The notes under the pieces were generated by a model. It made no database searches. It had not been told where the DNA came from and saw nothing but the letters and a program-made list of their open reading frames with translations. 64,000 nt of DNA from Phocoena phocoena (lineage: Eukaryota; Chordata; Mammalia; Artiodactyla; Phocoenidae): contig NC_089219.1 in NCBI RefSeq assembly GCF_963924675.1, positions 148,944,288 through 149,008,287 of the forward strand. The letters are read 5' to 3'. Shown here one piece after another: positions 49,499 through 59,970 of the stretch. Position 1 is the stretch's first letter. Each line of letters begins with the position of its first letter. Made by a program: the position numbers and the translations under genes.

Positions 49499-50124
49499 TA
49501 AGCAGCGCTCTTAAACCCCTCTCCTCGCGCACCAGGAAACAAAGAGGGAAGAAAAAGTCTCTTGCCTCTTCGGCCGGTGCAGGGTTTTCCCCGAACTCCC
49601 TCCCGGCTAGTCGTGGTGCACTAACCCCTTCAGGCTATGTTCAAGCCGCCAACCCCAGTCCTCTCCCTGAGCTCCGTCCAAAACCAAAACCCGAGCCTCA
49701 GCTCGCAGCCCCGCCCGCCCCGGTGGGTGAGCAGCAAGCCTCTCGGGTTGGTGAGTGCTGGTCGGCACCGATCGTCTGTGCAGGAATCTCCCCGCTTTGC
49801 CCTCCGCACCCGTCGCTGTGCACTACTCCGCAGTCCCGAAACTCCCCCCTCTGCCTCCCGCAGTCTCCGCCCGCGGAGGGGCTTCCTAGTGTGTGGAAAC
49901 TTTTCCTCCTTCACAGCTCCCTCCCACTGGTGCAGGTGCCGTCCTTATTCTTTTGTCTCTGTTTTTTCTTTTGCCCTACCCAGTTACGTGGGGAGTTTCT
50001 TGCCTTTTGGGAGGTCTGAGGTCTTCTGCCAGCCTTCAGTAGGAGTTCTGTAGGAGTTGTTCCACGTGTGGATGTATTTCTGGTGTATCCGTGGGGAGGA
50101 AGGCGATCTCCGCGTCTTACTCTT

Positions 50125-50134
50125 CCGCCATCTT
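50125..50134 (-). promoter_or_regulatory. YY1-type site at L1 5' end
   Basis: CCGCCATCTT on + (AAGATGGCGG on the L1 sense strand), 13 bases from the element's 5' end. From family knowledge, human L1 carries a YY1 site in the same place, where it sets the transcription start. Its presence supports that the 5' end is complete. Confidence 0.85.
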
Positions 50135-50160
50135 CAAGGTCCCCCCTCTTTAAATGTTTT

Positions 50161-50344
50161 ATAAACTGTATCATCTCACCTTGACTCTTGTGCCCTACTT
50201 CTCATTTTTCATACTGAATCAAAAAGGAAAATGTGGTTTGGATGATTTATTCTCCAACTGGGAATTTGAATACCTAAATTCTGACCATTTTGGTCCTTCT
50301 ACCAGTTACTTCTTATGCAAACTAAGTGTGCTTTATAAATCAGT
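50161..50344. other. Unassigned DNA between two L1 elements
   Basis: Short stretch of AT-rich sequence. No family recognised. Confidence 0.5.
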
Positions 50345-50914
50345 CACCACATGGAAGCAACCTAAATGTCCATCAACAGATGAATGGATAAGGAAGATAT
50401 GACACATATATACAATGGAATATTACTCAGCCATAAAAAGAAACGAAATTGAGTTATTTGTAGTAAGGTGGATGGACCTAGAGTCTGTCATACAGAGTGA
50501 AGTAAGTCAGAAGTAGAAAATCAAATACTGTATGCTAACTCACATATATGGAATCTAAAAAATATGGTACTAATGAACCTAGTGGCAGGGCAGAAATAAA
50601 GATGCAGACGTAGAGAATGGACTTGAGGTCACGGGGGGAAGGGGAAGCTGGGATGAAGTGAGAGAGTAGCATTGACATGTATACACTATCAAATGTAAAA
50701 TGGCTGGCTAGCCGGAAGCTGCTGCATAGCACAGGGAGATCAGCTCAATGCTTTGTGATGACCTAGAAGGATGGGATAGGGAAGCTCAAGAGGGAGGGGA
50801 TATGGGGTCAGCTATATGTATATGTATACATATAGCTGATTCACTTTGTTATACAGCAGAAACTAGCACAACACTGTAAAGCAATTATACTCCAATAAAG
50901 ATATTTTAAAAAAC
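50345..50914 (+). mobile_element. 5'-truncated L1, sense
   Basis: Sense ORF2 end ('catggaagcaacctaaatg') through 'ctagagtctgtcatacagag', the G-rich 3' UTR block at 50625-50650, to 'caattatactccaataaaga' and a short A-rich end. It faces the full-length L1 and shares its 3' UTR sequence closely. No clear target-site duplication. Confidence 0.87.
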
Positions 50915-51279
50915 AGGTACCAGCCCAAACTACTATTTAATGATGCTGTAAGGTTGACTGGGGAACAAAAAGAAAAGCCTTACTTTGTCTGATTTTGGAG
51001 GGCAGAAGTAGGGCCATGGATATATTACAAAGAGAAAGATTTCAGGTTAATATAAGATAGAGCTTTGTAACATGTCACTGTGAAAGTTTCAACATTTGGT
51101 GGGAGGGTAAACTGGCTGATCTCTGAGGACCCTGTCAGCTCTAGGAATTGATGACTTTAATATACTAAATTTTTAAAAAAGGAAATGTGTATGGATCCAT
51201 CACTATCAGAACAGCCCAGCTACTGCCTAAAAGAGAGATTCAGTCAGTCACTAGAGAAATGCTCACTGAGTTTTCACTC
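50915..51279. other. Unassigned DNA
   Basis: No gene or repeat family recognised. Confidence 0.4.
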
Positions 51280-51856
51280 CCTTGTTGAAATGTAACTCTC
51301 TTAGTCTTTTGAAATGCCACTCTAGTTTTCATGATAGTTTTTTGACCACATCTACTTGTCCTCTCTTTGTGGTTTTATCTCCTCTATACAGTGTACCCTA
51401 AATGTAGGTACTTTCCCAGGACTCATACATAGTCCCCTTCTTTTCAAACTGAATGTAGTTTTCCCTGCATTATCCACTCCCACAGCTTTACCACCATCTA
51501 CATGCTGATCATTCTCATATCTTCACTTCTGGTCCTGCAATAGTCATTACTGCTATTGCCAACTATTTCCAGCTCTCCCTCCCTCCAAGATGAGTACACA
51601 CCTGGCTCCCTGTGGTTGGGTGCAGCTATTGACTACTTCTTTGCAAAAGTGTCACGAGTCACTTCCCAGTCAAACATTTAGTTGTCAGGGCAAGACCCTC
51701 AAGACCTCTCTTCTCTCCTTGGCTTAATAGCCAACAACTTTTGAAATGGTGGCTGCCCTTTTAGCTTGAGACCATGACTGACTACAATGAGCTAAGAACC
51801 CCCCCTCCCACAGACCTACAATAGATGGTAGAGTGAGGAAGAAAGTAACCTTTGTT

Positions 51857-51966
51857 GGGAATTCCCTGAAAGTCCATTGTTGAGGAGTCAGCACTCTCAT
51901 TGCCAGGGCCCAGGTTCAATCCCTCGTTGGGGAACTAAGATCTCGCAAGCCATGCAGCATAGCAAG
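51857..51966 (+). mobile_element. Older tRNA-type SINE (short form)
   Basis: Head 'gggaattccctgaaagtcca', B-box-like AGGTTCAATCCCT, 'ggggaactaagatctcgcaagcc', then a purine tail. This short form lacks the GC-rich body of the CHR copies and is closer to the generic cetartiodactyl tRNA-Glu SINE. More diverged, so older. Confidence 0.75.
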
Positions 51967-51993
51967 AAAGAAGGAAAGAAAGAAAGCAAGAAA

Positions 51994-52034
<41 letters not shown>

Positions 52035-52125
52035 GAAGGAAGGAAGAAAGAAAGAAAGGAAGGAAGGAAGAAAGGAAGAAAGAAAGAAAGAAAGAAAAAA
52101 GGAAGGAAGGAAGGGAGGAAGAAAG
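51967..52125. repeat. (GAAA)n / (GGAA)n microsatellite from SINE tail
   Basis: About 150 bp of GAAA with GGAA blocks, starting exactly at the SINE tail, so probably expanded from it. Confidence 0.95.
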
Positions 52126-52834
52126 TTTTGCTGTTTTAAGTCCCTGAGATTTTATTACCACTTCATAACCTGCTTCATCCTGACTGACAAAAGTCTTTAC
52201 CTCTGTCTTTCAAGCTCCAAATCTATTTGTACCACACCTTAATATGCCCATTAGGAGGTCAAATGTGCACCTCTAATACTGAATCCCAAGCCAACACCAC
52301 CAGCCCAAACTGAATCAATAATCTTTTTCCAAGCTCTGCCTCTTCATTTGCTCTCTATGATGCTGTGCTATTACACCCATTTACCTGACCAGCCAAAAAA
52401 CAAGAAAACTTCTCAGCCAATCAGGGACTGTCTTTTCCTTCATCTTCTTTCACGCCCAGACTCTTCTCTCTCTGACCACTATCACTGCTCTAGTTCGGGT
52501 CCTCAATACCTCTGGGTGGGTAATTGCATTTGTCTTCTAATGGCTCATTCAACAAAACAACAAAGTGAACTTTCTGAAAAGTACATCTGATCATGTAACT
52601 GTTCTGCTTAAAATCCCTTTATGTTTCCCAAGACCTTCAAAATAAGGTTCAGATTGTTCAACATAGTCTAAAATGTCCTCCATGGTTTTAGAAACTCAAG
52701 GGAGAAGGAAGGAAAATCCAGACAGAAAGAGCACCATGAGCAAAGACCAGAAACAGGAGCCAGTGATGCTTTATAAGGGAACTGCATGCCGAGGAGTATG
52801 ACTTTAGCAGGGGTCCAATGGAGGTTGAAATGAG

Positions 52835-52885
52835 ATAGGACTAGAGAGGTCCTCCTTGTGATAGGACTAGAGAGGTCCTCCTTGT
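52835..52885. repeat. 26-bp tandem duplication
   Basis: ataggactagagaggtcctc and the next bases occur at 52835-52860 and again from 52861 to 52885, with no difference over 25 bases. Each copy also contains a small dyad (AGGAC...GTCCT). Confidence 0.95.
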
Positions 52886-52989
52886 TCAAGCTGCATTCTC
52901 TGCCTAAATCCTACTTTCTTTCTTTTCCCAGTTATAGTAAATATCTACGGATTTTCCAAATATTTATCTTGTCACCACTGCTATAAAGT

Positions 52990-53190
52990 CTTTCCCACTC
53001 ACAATAACACTTCATCAAGCCTACTTTTTCACTGTTCTTCTCTCTTACTAATCTGGGAGCCTCCTGAGGATAGAAACAATCCATTTCTCCTATGACTTCA
53101 TATCTTGGCAGCCAGCACAATAGCTGCCATATATCAGGTACTCAATCAATGGCTGTTGAATGAATGAATAAATGAATGAATGAATTGATG
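52990..53190 (+). repeat. L2 3' end
   Basis: 'gggagcctcctgaggatag', 'gccagcacaatagctgcc', 'aggtactcaatcaatggctg', then a 'tgaatgaataaatgaatgaa' tail. This is the L2 3' terminal order, clear. Confidence 0.7.
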
Positions 53191-54149
53191 CTTTTCTTTA
53201 GCATCTCTTGGAAACTCCATTCACTGTTCAGAATGAATTGCTTCAAGCCCCTGCTTCATGGGTGGATAAGGGAGAGGGACAATTTTTGGTTTCTACTCCT
53301 CTACCCCCATATTATGGACTCCTGCCACCCAATGCCAATCTCAGCCTCTAATCCTGTCAGTAACCAGCTGCTTAGCACCAACACTGCCAACACAGCAGCT
53401 TTCCCAACACATCCCTGGGGGAAACCATTCACCTTATCACCAAAGAGAGAGAAAAAAACTCCCATCTGTTACAGCTCAGAGCCAGAAACCTCATAATTGT
53501 ATCAGCACACAGGCTGCATATCAGACTTTCTTGTTTTTAGGGAGCACTTAGGGAGATTTTGCTCTCCTTTTATAGTTGTTTTCTCCCCAGCAACTGACCA
53601 TATTTCATCTCCACTGAGACAGAATGAAAGAAAATTTCAAGCAAATTTGTTACCTAATGATTTTAGGGAAGGTGCTTAGAACCATAAATGCCTTCTTGAA
53701 AATCTGTAGAGTAGCCCAGTTCTGTAAACTTTCAAAATTAACACATAGTAAATGCACAACTCTTGTTCTGGGTCAACACTGCAAATGAAGGTAATTATGG
53801 CATCAGAGGAGCTCCCAGAATAAGCATCACCCCAGCACACAGGGTAGTGTCCTTTGAAAATTTACTGGAGGGTTTCCAAAGACATCAGCAAGGACAAAGT
53901 TGAAATTACATGGTAATTCCTCAAACATGAACTTGTGGGACTTCTAAGTGTCTTTGGAAATTACTAAGCTGAGAAAACATGCTTGGACTTATAATCAAAC
54001 ACCTCCTGATGACATGTGTGATCATAGCTGGGCTTGTTTCTCCATTTGTAATACTACAGAAAAAAGAAATCCTCCTTGCTCCAGACTTTTTTACTCTCCC
54101 AAAGAAGAAAGATGATTAAATTTCATAAAGTTCTTTGAACACTAAGAAA
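53191..54149. other. Unassigned DNA
   Basis: The 106-codon frame at 53176-53496 and the 60-codon frame after it show no domain or family motif. No repeats recognised. Confidence 0.4.
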
Positions 54150-54650
54150 TAAACAGTATGTTTGTTCAGTTATCATGCAACTGTTGAGTACCCATTGTAT
54201 GTTAGGAGTATGTAATAAAGAAAAACAATATGACTAATCCTTTCAGGCATGGCCCTAAGTCTGGTAGAGAGATAGCTATTAAACAAATCTTCACATAAAT
54301 ATATATTTAATTATTAATTAATTAAGTGCTCTGAAAGAAGAGTATAGATTTACTATGAGAGGTATGGGAAATTATCTAATTTGGATTGGGAACTCAGGGA
54401 TGCTGAGTGGGGAGGAGGACTTTGAAGGGAAGGGAACAGCATGTGCAAAGGCCCTGAGGTGGCACATTGAAAAGTAACAGAAACAAAGCCAGTGAACTGA
54501 AGTGAGCAAGACATTAGATAATACTCAATGAGGAGGTAGTTCCTGAGATGTAGGCCTTGAATGCTATGCCAAGAAATTTAGCTTCTAATCTAAGTGCAAC
54601 AAGAATGCATTGAAGCATTTTAAACAAGGAAACAGCATACTTATTTAGAA
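54150..54650 (-). repeat. L2, antisense
   Basis: Antisense L2 order: 'gttgagtacccattgtatgt', 'agtgctctgaaagaagag', 'gggaacagcatgtgcaaaggccctgaggtgg', 'ggaggtagttcctgagatgtaggccttga'. Diverged but long. Confidence 0.6.
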
Positions 54651-54724
54651 TGAATTGGAAAAGGCTCAGAGAGAAGAAACAAGAGCAGTATATGAAAAAG
54701 GTGAAAGCTGACAGTGGTTTACAC

Positions 54725-54948
54725 CAGGGGTTGACAGACTATGACCTGTGGGCCAAATCTAGCCCATTGCTCATTTTTTGTAAATAAAACTTTATTGAGA
54801 CACGGCCACATTCATTTGTTTACACATTGTCTATGGCTGCTTTTGTTCTACATGGCAGAGTGGAGTAGCTGCTGTATAGACTGTATAGCCTGCAGAACCT
54901 ACAATATTTACTATCTAGTCCTTTCCAGACAAAGCTTGCTGACCCCTG
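54725..54948 (-). mobile_element. Nonautonomous hAT (Charlie-type) DNA transposon
   Basis: Ends caggggttgacagact (54725) and, read from the other side, caggggtcagcaagct (54948) are terminal inverted repeats with few mismatches. The flanking 8 bp gtttacac and gtttagag match at six positions, as expected for an old hAT 8-bp target-site duplication. No transposase frame, 224 bp long. Strand is arbitrary. Confidence 0.85.
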
Positions 54949-54956
54949 GTTTAGAG

Positions 54957-55555
54957 GGTAGGGTTGTTGATGTCTCTGTTGAGAAATAAACTGATTCAAG
55001 GTATACCTTAAAGATTGACAGTAAGACTTGTCAGCCTAAACTCCCACCTTATTCAGAAGAATTGTAAGGGGAAGTCTAGAATTTAAATGAGTTTCAGAGA
55101 CTCATCTCAATGGTGGTAGAGATTTGTATGAGTTTATTCACTTATACATGTATACTTTAGTCTTACTGGACTGATTTCACATTATCTTCAAATTGGGGAA
55201 GGATGACACATTAACTATATATGATTGCATTTCTTTTGGTCATGAGCATTTACTGTTTGGGTTATAAATTGTTCAGACATAGACAGTGACTGCAGGTCTA
55301 TCTCTGTTTTTTTAAGATGCTGATTAGAATTCCACAGATATCTGCCAATTTGGTAACAGGTCCTAAGGGGAGGTGTGAAAGACTGTTGTCAGCCCCATTA
55401 TTCCCATGGCAGTTCTGTCTAGAAGTGTACCAGGAGCTCAGGAGCTTTGGGACAGGTTTGCCTTACTTAAGTTCTCATTCTTTAATGGGAAAATGGAGGC
55501 ACAGAATGTTCTGGGTCATTGTTCCTGTTCACCTACTTGGTCAAGAGCCCATTGC
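54957..55555. other. Unassigned DNA
   Basis: No gene or repeat family recognised. Overlapping short frames near 55317-55654 lack family features. Confidence 0.4.
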
Positions 55556-55559
55556 AGAG

Positions 55560-55700
55560 CTTTGTGGTTAAGCATTCACATTTACAAGCCAGGCTTCCTT
55601 GGTCTGAATCCTGTCTCTATCACTGGGTATATGATCAGAGGGTCACAGTGTTAAAACTTCTAAGTCATTCAGCATGGCTCACACACATAGAAACATTCCA
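55560..55700 (+). repeat. MIR-like remnant
   Basis: 'gtggttaagcattcacattt', 'gtctgaatcctgtctctatcactgggtatatgatc' follow the sense MIR 5' half. Confidence 0.5.
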
Positions 55701-55739
55701 AAAACCTGAGTTATAGTGTATTCTCATGCTTTGTAAGAA

Positions 55740-55960
55740 AACCTTCTTATAATTGAATGATTACTATGTGTCCAAAACTTTATAAGTATCACTTCATCCT
55801 TTCAGTGAGACTGGGAGGTAGGCAGTATTCTCATTATTTTACAGGTGACAATACTGAGGCATTTTCAAGCCCCTTGTACCATTTCTTGTGGCCTGTGAGG
55901 GTCAAGCCAAGTATCAAATGCAAGTTTGCTTGATTCCAAAGCTCGTATTCACAACAGTTA
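55740..55960 (-). repeat. MIR, antisense
   Basis: 'tatgtgtccaaaactttataa', 'gggaggtaggcagtattctcatta', 'ttttacaggtgacaatactgaggc' give the antisense MIR order. It lies back to back with the sense MIR remnant. Confidence 0.6.
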
Positions 55961-57185
55961 GGCTGACTGCTTCCTTGACACTCGTTTGTTCTAGGGAGTT
56001 TGCCCAGGCCTTCTGGAGGGTTATCAGTATGTGAAGACCCAAAGGGGATATGAAGTGATGTCAGGGCTGCTGACATCTTATTTTTTTCCCTTAACTCCCA
56101 CAGGAATGCTGAGGTTGATCTTTTGCTGATCTTTCAACTTCACGGACAAAGCCAGTTTCCTTGATTGAATGTCACAATCTTGCATTTTGAGCAAGAAAGG
56201 GGTTTGGGAGACCCATAAGTCCATGATGCCAACCACTACTGGAGTTAATACGACCTTAATTGGATTAAAATTTTAAATTTACATGGAAATGACTTCAGCA
56301 CATTTTAGACACCATGCAAGGGGGCTTAGTAAGTCTGTTACTTATTTAGAGGTTTCTAATCTAGTCAAGCTAGGACCACAATGCTAACCTAGAAGAACAG
56401 TTCTAAGCCACCTAATTTCCTGTCCTTTAAAAATACAATCTTCCTAATGTCAATATATGTCCCAGAAGCCCTCACTATTTTAGATTTCCTTGTGGGAAGA
56501 AAGGCTATAATTGCACAAACGTTCCAGGAAAAACTATGGCAACGACATAGAATATTTTAGATATTTTCTGTTATTACTAGCGAAGAAAATTAAATTATAT
56601 TCCTTGTTTACACACACCTAAAATAAGCATTTAAAGGGTAAATGGCTAATACCCATACATTTTGTGATTAGTCTAATTCTAGCTTCTTAGTGTAGCCACC
56701 TTCATTTGATATTCCATCCATAAATAATGCACAATGTACCACCCAACACTGACATGAAATTAGAGGTGAAAAACATGTGACTCCTAAGGGGAAGAACAAA
56801 AGAGGTTGTAGCTCAATTTATTTATATATATATATTTAAAAAATAGTTATTATTTGGGTAAATTTGCAGCAGTCAGTAAAGCATTCCTGTAGGGCTCCTT
56901 CATCCCTGGGTGGCCTTTAATTTCATTTGCATATTGGAAATTCAGCACTTTCTCTTGCTCTAATCACACTTGCCAAAAAAAAAAAAAACCCCAAAACAAA
57001 AAACAAAACAAAACAATCTGGCTTTCTGTAAAGAGGGTGTTTTAGACACTAGTAAAGCATTGCAGAAAATAAAAGAATATTGTAAGTACATCCTTATGAG
57101 TGTCCACCTCCTTTGTTTTTTGGCGATTCCCCCAAGGCCCAGTGCCTAGGCTTAAAAGGCTGTGAACTCAGAGGCAGCACTGGTA
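55961..57185. other. Unassigned DNA
   Basis: Includes an A-rich impure stretch at 56976-57015 (A14 then CAAAA units). No gene recognised. Confidence 0.4.
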
Positions 57186-57189
57186 AGAA

Positions 57190-57310
57190 GAAGCACAAGA
57201 TCTGGGCTCTCCATTTATGTTGCTACTCACTAGCCACTGGTCTTGGACATGTCCTGAATATTTTTTGTGTTTCACTTTCCCTATCTTTAAAATGAGGTTG
57301 TTGTCTTATA
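57190..57310 (+). repeat. MIR-like remnant
   Basis: 'gatctgggctctccattt', 'ctactcactagccactggtc', 'tcactttccctatctttaaaatgagg' is a sense MIR order. Confidence 0.55.
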
Positions 57311-59012
57311 GCCTCCCACATACCACTCTCTTTGATACCTTTCTTTCCTCATATTCTTTCATCTGGAAAATATACCTTTCTGCCCATCTTCATGGCACAG
57401 AGTCATTCTCTTTTTATGGCCCAGATCAGAAATCACTTGGATGGCTATTGTGGAGCTCAGCATCCTGCTTATATTGACAGTTCCTTATGTGCATTTCTAT
57501 CTGGTTTTAGGAATATTTTTGAAAATCTCCAAGAGAGGGAAGGGCTAAATTTTCCTTCCAGCATCAGGTGAAGATTGTTTTTCTTCTTAAGGGAAGAAAA
57601 TGGTATGAACAAATTGTCGATTGGTTATTTTGAGATCACTTCCAAAAAGGTCAGGATTCTGTATTGAAGGAGAGAATAATGAGTGCTTGACAAATTCCTG
57701 TTTAAAGGATCTTGTTGTGGAATTCTAATTCTTTGTTCTTCTCCATTAGTTTCTATACACAAACTGGGAAATCTTTGTCCTGTATTTCCCTAATAAAGCA
57801 AAAATTAGGTGTGATTTCACACCATCATGAACCCTCAATGTGTCCAGGAGTCAGAATACCCTCCCCTACCCTCTTGTTGCAACAGTTACCCAGTTGTCCT
57901 TACAGACACTTGACTGTGGGCTTTAAGGAGACACATAGATCTGGGGATCCAGAATTGTCCACTTTATTGGAGACAGTCGGCAACACAGTAAATAATAGCT
58001 GTGTATTTCTTGCCATTGTATTTAATGGGAAGGACAATAAGAATGAAGCCCTTTGAATGTTTTGTTTTTTCTCTTTGTGATCAAAAGATTAAGAGTACAC
58101 TCTATCCTAGAAAGAAAATATGTCCTTAAATTTTGTTTTGCCTGAAGCAAACATTAAATCAAAATTATTTTTCTTTTGTACTACCTTAAAGTTCTCAAAA
58201 TCACTACCCTTAAAGTTCTCAAAAGCAGGAATTTGTTTTATTTTTCTGTGTATCACACCCCTAATCATATGTGGTACATAATATGTGTACAATAAACGTC
58301 AATGGAATGTGTGTGTGTAGAATGTGTGTGTGTGTTATAACACTTTTTAAAAAGTAAGAATGTCCAGATAATGTGATCTGACATAGGTAATTAAATATTT
58401 GCAGAAGTTCCATTTTCAAATGTCTTTAGAGGTCATGGAGATAAAGTGTGTGTGTAAAGCAGCCAGGCAAAAAAAAAAAAAAAAAAAAGTGTAGGGAAGA
58501 CTAGAACAAACTGCAGAGTGTACAGCTGACTAACAAATACTATTCTGGCCAAACAACACATTTACAGGCCCTATTTCCACCAGTGTTCAATCCCTGGTTT
58601 GAGGCTATTGTTGACTATCTCTTAGAGCCCACATTTGTTAACTCAACACCTGTATATTGAAGGATTATATACCATGTGTTGGGCTAGACACCAAATGAAG
58701 AGTAATAAAGGATATAGATCTGGAGTTTGAACTATTTATGCATGTTGGCTAGCTAGCTTTTATTAAAAGCATTATCAATATTTTAAATTTAATGTAAAGA
58801 GAATAATGTAATACATAGTATAAGGTATTAAAAAGAAAAGACACTTCAGTTTGAACATGGTAATGTAAATCAGCACTTTCTCCTTTTCTTCCTGGAAGTT
58901 ATCCCAAAGCAACAAGAATGGGAAATAAAAACACACATACCATTTTGGATGCAACAAGGTGACTGCTAAAATCTGAAACAACAAAATAGGTGGGAGTCCT
59001 GCTCAAAGCAGA
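57311..59012. other. Mostly unassigned DNA
   Basis: Faint L2-like 3' ends at about 58230-58300 (sense) and 58636-58730 (antisense). A duplicated AGAATGTGTGTGTG motif lies near 58300-58335 and a pure A run near 58470-58488. No gene recognised. Confidence 0.4.
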
Positions 59013-59060
59013 GGGGTGCAAGAAAGAGGACATGAAACTGGGGTGCAAGAAAGAGGACAT
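59013..59060. repeat. 27-bp tandem duplication
   Basis: ggggtgcaagaaagaggaca occurs at 59013 and again at 59040, a direct tandem copy with a 27-bp period. Confidence 0.95.
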
Positions 59061-59752
59061 AAAGGGGGTCCAGGGCTCCTGAGTTTGCAGCAATGACATA
59101 GTCTGGCCCCAAGGAGAGGCACCAAGGCTGTGCAGAGAACCACAAACTCCAACCAACTACTTCCTAGCAGTTTGGTAGCAGATCAGTCTTTGAATTATGG
59201 ACGCCCACACACCTTTGCTTATCATTTGGCTAGGGAGAAATTGAAAATAAAGAACTCGCATATAAGGCCCTAGTAACAAGGCAAATTCTGGCTAGCATGG
59301 GACATGGCCCTAACTTCTCCCAACATAAACCTTCAGGATATAGCTTGTTTGGGAAATGAATCTCTTTCAATCATGAATAATACAAAAGAAACTGCTAGAG
59401 AATCTAGAAATTACAGTCAAATATTTCCCCCCCAAAAAATATAAAAAACAAGGAACAGATAACCTTAAAGCAATCATTTCTATAAAACAAGAGCAGAAAA
59501 AAAAATAGTACAAGAACTCAGGATAATAGACGGAGTTGAAAAACTATCTAGAAAAACACAATAAAAAATTAAGGGGAAAAATGATCAGAGCAAGGAAATT
59601 GAAACTGAGAAAAGAGCAAATAAATCCAATAATATAAAATATTTAAACTGTTGGCTAATCTAAACAAGAAAAAGGGGGAAATTTCAAATATACAAAATAA
59701 GAAATGATAAGAAGCAGCAATAAAGCTATAGAAGAAATAAAAAGTAATTACT

Positions 59753-59970
59753 CCTAATTAGTAGTTTGGGATTAACATATACACACTACTATGTATAAAA
59801 TATGTAAACAACAAGGACCTACTGTATAGCACAGGGAACTATAACCTATAACCTATAATGGAAAAGAATCTGAAAAATAATAGATACGTATGCATAACTG
59901 AATCACTATGCTGTACACTTCAAACTAACACAACATATACTTCAATAAATCAAAACTACAAGAAAAAAAA
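59753..59970 (+). mobile_element. 5'-truncated L1, 3' UTR, nested in old L1
   Basis: 'gtttgggattaacatataca', 'aaggacctactgtatagcac', 'gcataactgaatcactatgc', 'caaactaacacaac', 'caataaatc' then A-rich tail. Possible target-site duplication agtaattact at 59743-59752 and agaaattact at 59971-59980 (one mismatch). Confidence 0.8.

Larger units (their letters stand above)
42356..50146 (-). mobile_element. Full-length L1 with both ORFs open
   Basis: A complete, young-looking L1 of 7,791 bp including a 45-base tail (T on +, 42356-42400). In L1 order: 5' UTR (50146 down to 47539), ORF1 (47538-46645), a 22-bp gap, ORF2 (46622-42768), 3' UTR (42767-42401), poly(A). Flanks show an exact duplication: tctttaaatg at 42346-42355, running into T, and tctttaaatgtttt at 50147-50160. 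The nick implied on + (TTTT/A at 50160/50161) fits the L1 endonuclease preference. Long pure tail, exact TSD and open ORFs argue for recent insertion. Whether it is active or polymorphic cannot be read from sequence alone. Confidence 0.97.
47539..50146 (-). promoter_or_regulatory. L1 5' UTR and internal promoter region
   Basis: About 2.6 kb, long for an L1 5' UTR (human about 0.9 kb). From its 5' end (high coordinate): a YY1-type site, a GC/CpG-rich block (about 50100-48850) containing the 38-bp array, then an AT/purine-rich part with an internal duplication (48715-48050), then a region leading into ORF1. It holds the only CpG-dense DNA in the window. Family knowledge: L1 5' UTRs carry an internal Pol II promoter and are targets of methylation and KRAB zinc-finger silencing. 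Confidence 0.85.
51560..52200 (+). repeat. Old LTR-like repeat, split by a SINE
   Basis: 51560-51856 ('gtcacgagtcacttcccag', 'aaatggtggctgccc', 'gaaagtaacctttgttg') continues after the SINE and its tail at about 52127-52200 ('gttttaagtccctgagatttt', 'cctgcttcatcctgactgac'). The order is that of an old mammalian LTR (MaLR-like), family uncertain. It probably lies within L2. Confidence 0.45.
51280..52680 (+). repeat. L2 LINE, interrupted
   Basis: L2-like text at 51280-51555 ('gttttttgaccacatctac', 'catctacatgctgatcattc') and again at 52205-52680 ('gaactttctgaaaagtacatctgatcatgt', 'caaaataaggttcagattgttcaac'). Between lie an LTR-like repeat and a SINE. Frames broken. Confidence 0.6.

Noticed and set aside
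49161..49514. Repetitive Arg/Leu/Gly-rich frame of 117 codons on +
   Set aside because: It is a translation of the 38-bp array. The period is not a multiple of three, so the frame shifts between units.
48850..49950. CpG-rich block as a host gene CpG-island promoter
   Set aside because: It lies wholly inside the 5' UTR of the full-length L1, between its TSDs, so it belongs to the element and not to a host gene.
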